Shown piece after piece: positions 63,430-64,000 of a DNA stretch of 64,000 bases (its first letter is position 1; each line of letters starts with the position of its first letter). Source of the DNA: Streptomyces tsukubensis (GTDB lineage: Bacteria; Actinomycetota; Actinomycetes; Streptomycetales; Streptomycetaceae); NCBI RefSeq assembly GCF_009296025.1, contig NZ_CP045178.1, positions 2,790,001 through 2,854,000 on the forward strand, written 5' to 3'. A program made the position numbers and the translations under genes. The notes below the pieces were generated by a model that saw only the letters and a list, made by a program, of their open reading frames with translations, was not told where the DNA came from and ran no database searches.

Positions 63430-64000
63430 ATGTCTGACACTCCCGACGCCTTCACTCTCTCCAATCTCCGCATCACTCCCGAGAAGATCACCCACGGCCG
63501 GCCCGCTCATCTCACGTGGGACACCACCGCGGGCAGCGCCCAGTACACCGTCCGCTACGCCGGCCCCAAGACGCCTCTGGTCACCATCAACCCCACCGAC
63601 AAGGGTCACGTTCCCCCCACCGCGAAGGAGTGGGACAGCCCGCCGCTGGACGACTGGGTGGTGGTGTTCACCCTCACCGCGCAGGTTCAGGACGACTACC
63701 AGACCGTGGCCGCCACCGTGTTCGTCGACCGGGGCGACGCGGAGTTCGGCGACCTGGACGCCAAGGGCATCGTCAGACTGCTCGCTGCCCCCCAGTACCT
63801 CTTCGACGACGTCGTCCTCGTCGACCGGGACGGCACCCACATGGCCGTCTCGGGCACCTTCGAGGGGCAACAGATCTCCCAGCCGAAGAGCCTCCACGAC
63901 ATCTTCGGAGACGGCGGCCGACGCACCTACACGGCCCCCTCCGACGGCATCCTCACTCTCAGGACCAACACTCCCGAAGGCTCATCGGGCACCGAGAACG
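63430..64000 (+). CDS. Beta-sandwich-containing protein (C-terminus outside window)
   Basis: At least 190 residues from the ATG at 63430 (GGAG ~10 nt upstream), continuing past the right edge. The first ~100 residues look like an Ig/fibronectin-type beta-sandwich (FTLSNLRITPEKITHGRPAH, LTWDTTAGSAQYTVRYAG, VVFTLTAQVQDDYQTVAATV). After it comes DLDAKGIVRLLAAPQYLFDD and a repeat-like IFGDGGRRTYTAPSDGILTL. No signal peptide. It lies 212 bp after the preceding large gene on the same strand and probably belongs to the same set. Confidence 0.7.
   Translation, partial: MSDTPDAFTLSNLRITPEKITHGRPAHLTWDTTAGSAQYTVRYAGPKTPLVTINPTDKGHVPPTAKEWDSPPLDDWVVVFTLTAQVQDDYQTVAATVFVDRGDAEFGDLDAKGIVRLLAAPQYLFDDVVLVDRDGTHMAVSGTFEGQQISQPKSLHDIFGDGGRRTYTAPSDGILTLRTNTPEGSSGTEN

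Noticed and set aside
1..64000. tRNA-linked attachment site for the decayed element
   Set aside because: No tRNA gene or convincing direct-repeat attachment pair was found around 23-25 kb.

Overview
The window is high-GC DNA with long, often translationally coupled reading frames, GTG/TTG starts, a three-module NRPS, ECF-sigma and sortase genes and type VII (ESX/WXG100) secretion genes. This points to a Streptomyces or close relative; species is not resolvable. No rRNA, tRNA or CRISPR array was seen.

Region 1 (1-23.3 kb) is a type VII secretion island. A giant minus-strand gene (start 13684, 4561 codons in the window, running off the left edge) encodes a WXG-type N-terminal domain, repeat-rich linkers, duplicated globular modules and two caspase-like His/Cys pairs. 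It follows two smaller WXG100-like genes (13697-14236 and 14249-15322), the second apparently broken by a frameshift. Nearby are a plus-strand ESX-associated protein (15577-16323), a beta-helix/AAA+ ATPase fusion resembling EccA (16397-19081), a one-TM protein (19128-19928), a LuxR-type regulator lacking the phospho-acceptor Asp (20242-20889), EccD (21027-22424) and two WXG100 proteins (22584-23266). EccB, EccC, EccE and mycosin are not in the window.

Region 2 (23.3-25.0 kb) is decayed DNA: a transposase remnant, the C-terminal end of a TAP-type alpha/beta hydrolase, and a fragment of a VirB4-like conjugation ATPase joined to it tail-to-tail. Region 3 (25.1-27.8 kb) has a secreted ricin-type lectin-like protein, a kinase-like protein and a four-EF-hand protein.

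Region 4 (28.0-42.1 kb) is an NRPS locus: DrrAB-type ABC exporter, MbtH-like protein and an 11.2-kb NRPS (C-A-T-C-A-T-C-A-T-TE) with an EntF-like first C domain and an in-frame 15-bp minisatellite inside its second C domain. A small secreted protein with a duplicated CLLxxC motif is divergent.

Region 5 (42.1-49.0 kb) holds a polytopic membrane protein, then a minus-strand series: SAM methyltransferase, DUF2064-type and family-2 glycosyltransferases, NAD-dependent epimerase, membrane protein and molybdopterin oxidoreductase. Region 6 (49.4-51.3 kb) is a coupled operon: secreted Pro/Ser-rich protein, class F sortase, ECF sigma factor, probable anti-sigma or anchored partner. Region 7 (51.5-53.7 kb) has a decayed SDR with local tandem duplications, a MarR regulator with an operator-like inverted repeat, and a divergent amidohydrolase. 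A 457-bp element with perfect 28-bp terminal inverted repeats follows, with a 68-bp relic of the same type at 43.56 kb.

Region 8 (54.3-64.0 kb, running off the right edge) is a plus-strand series of very large soluble-looking proteins (984, 809, 1169 and at least 190 aa). The first resembles DUF6603 proteins; the others have no function I can name. This and the giant type VII substrate are the best candidates for undescribed biology here.
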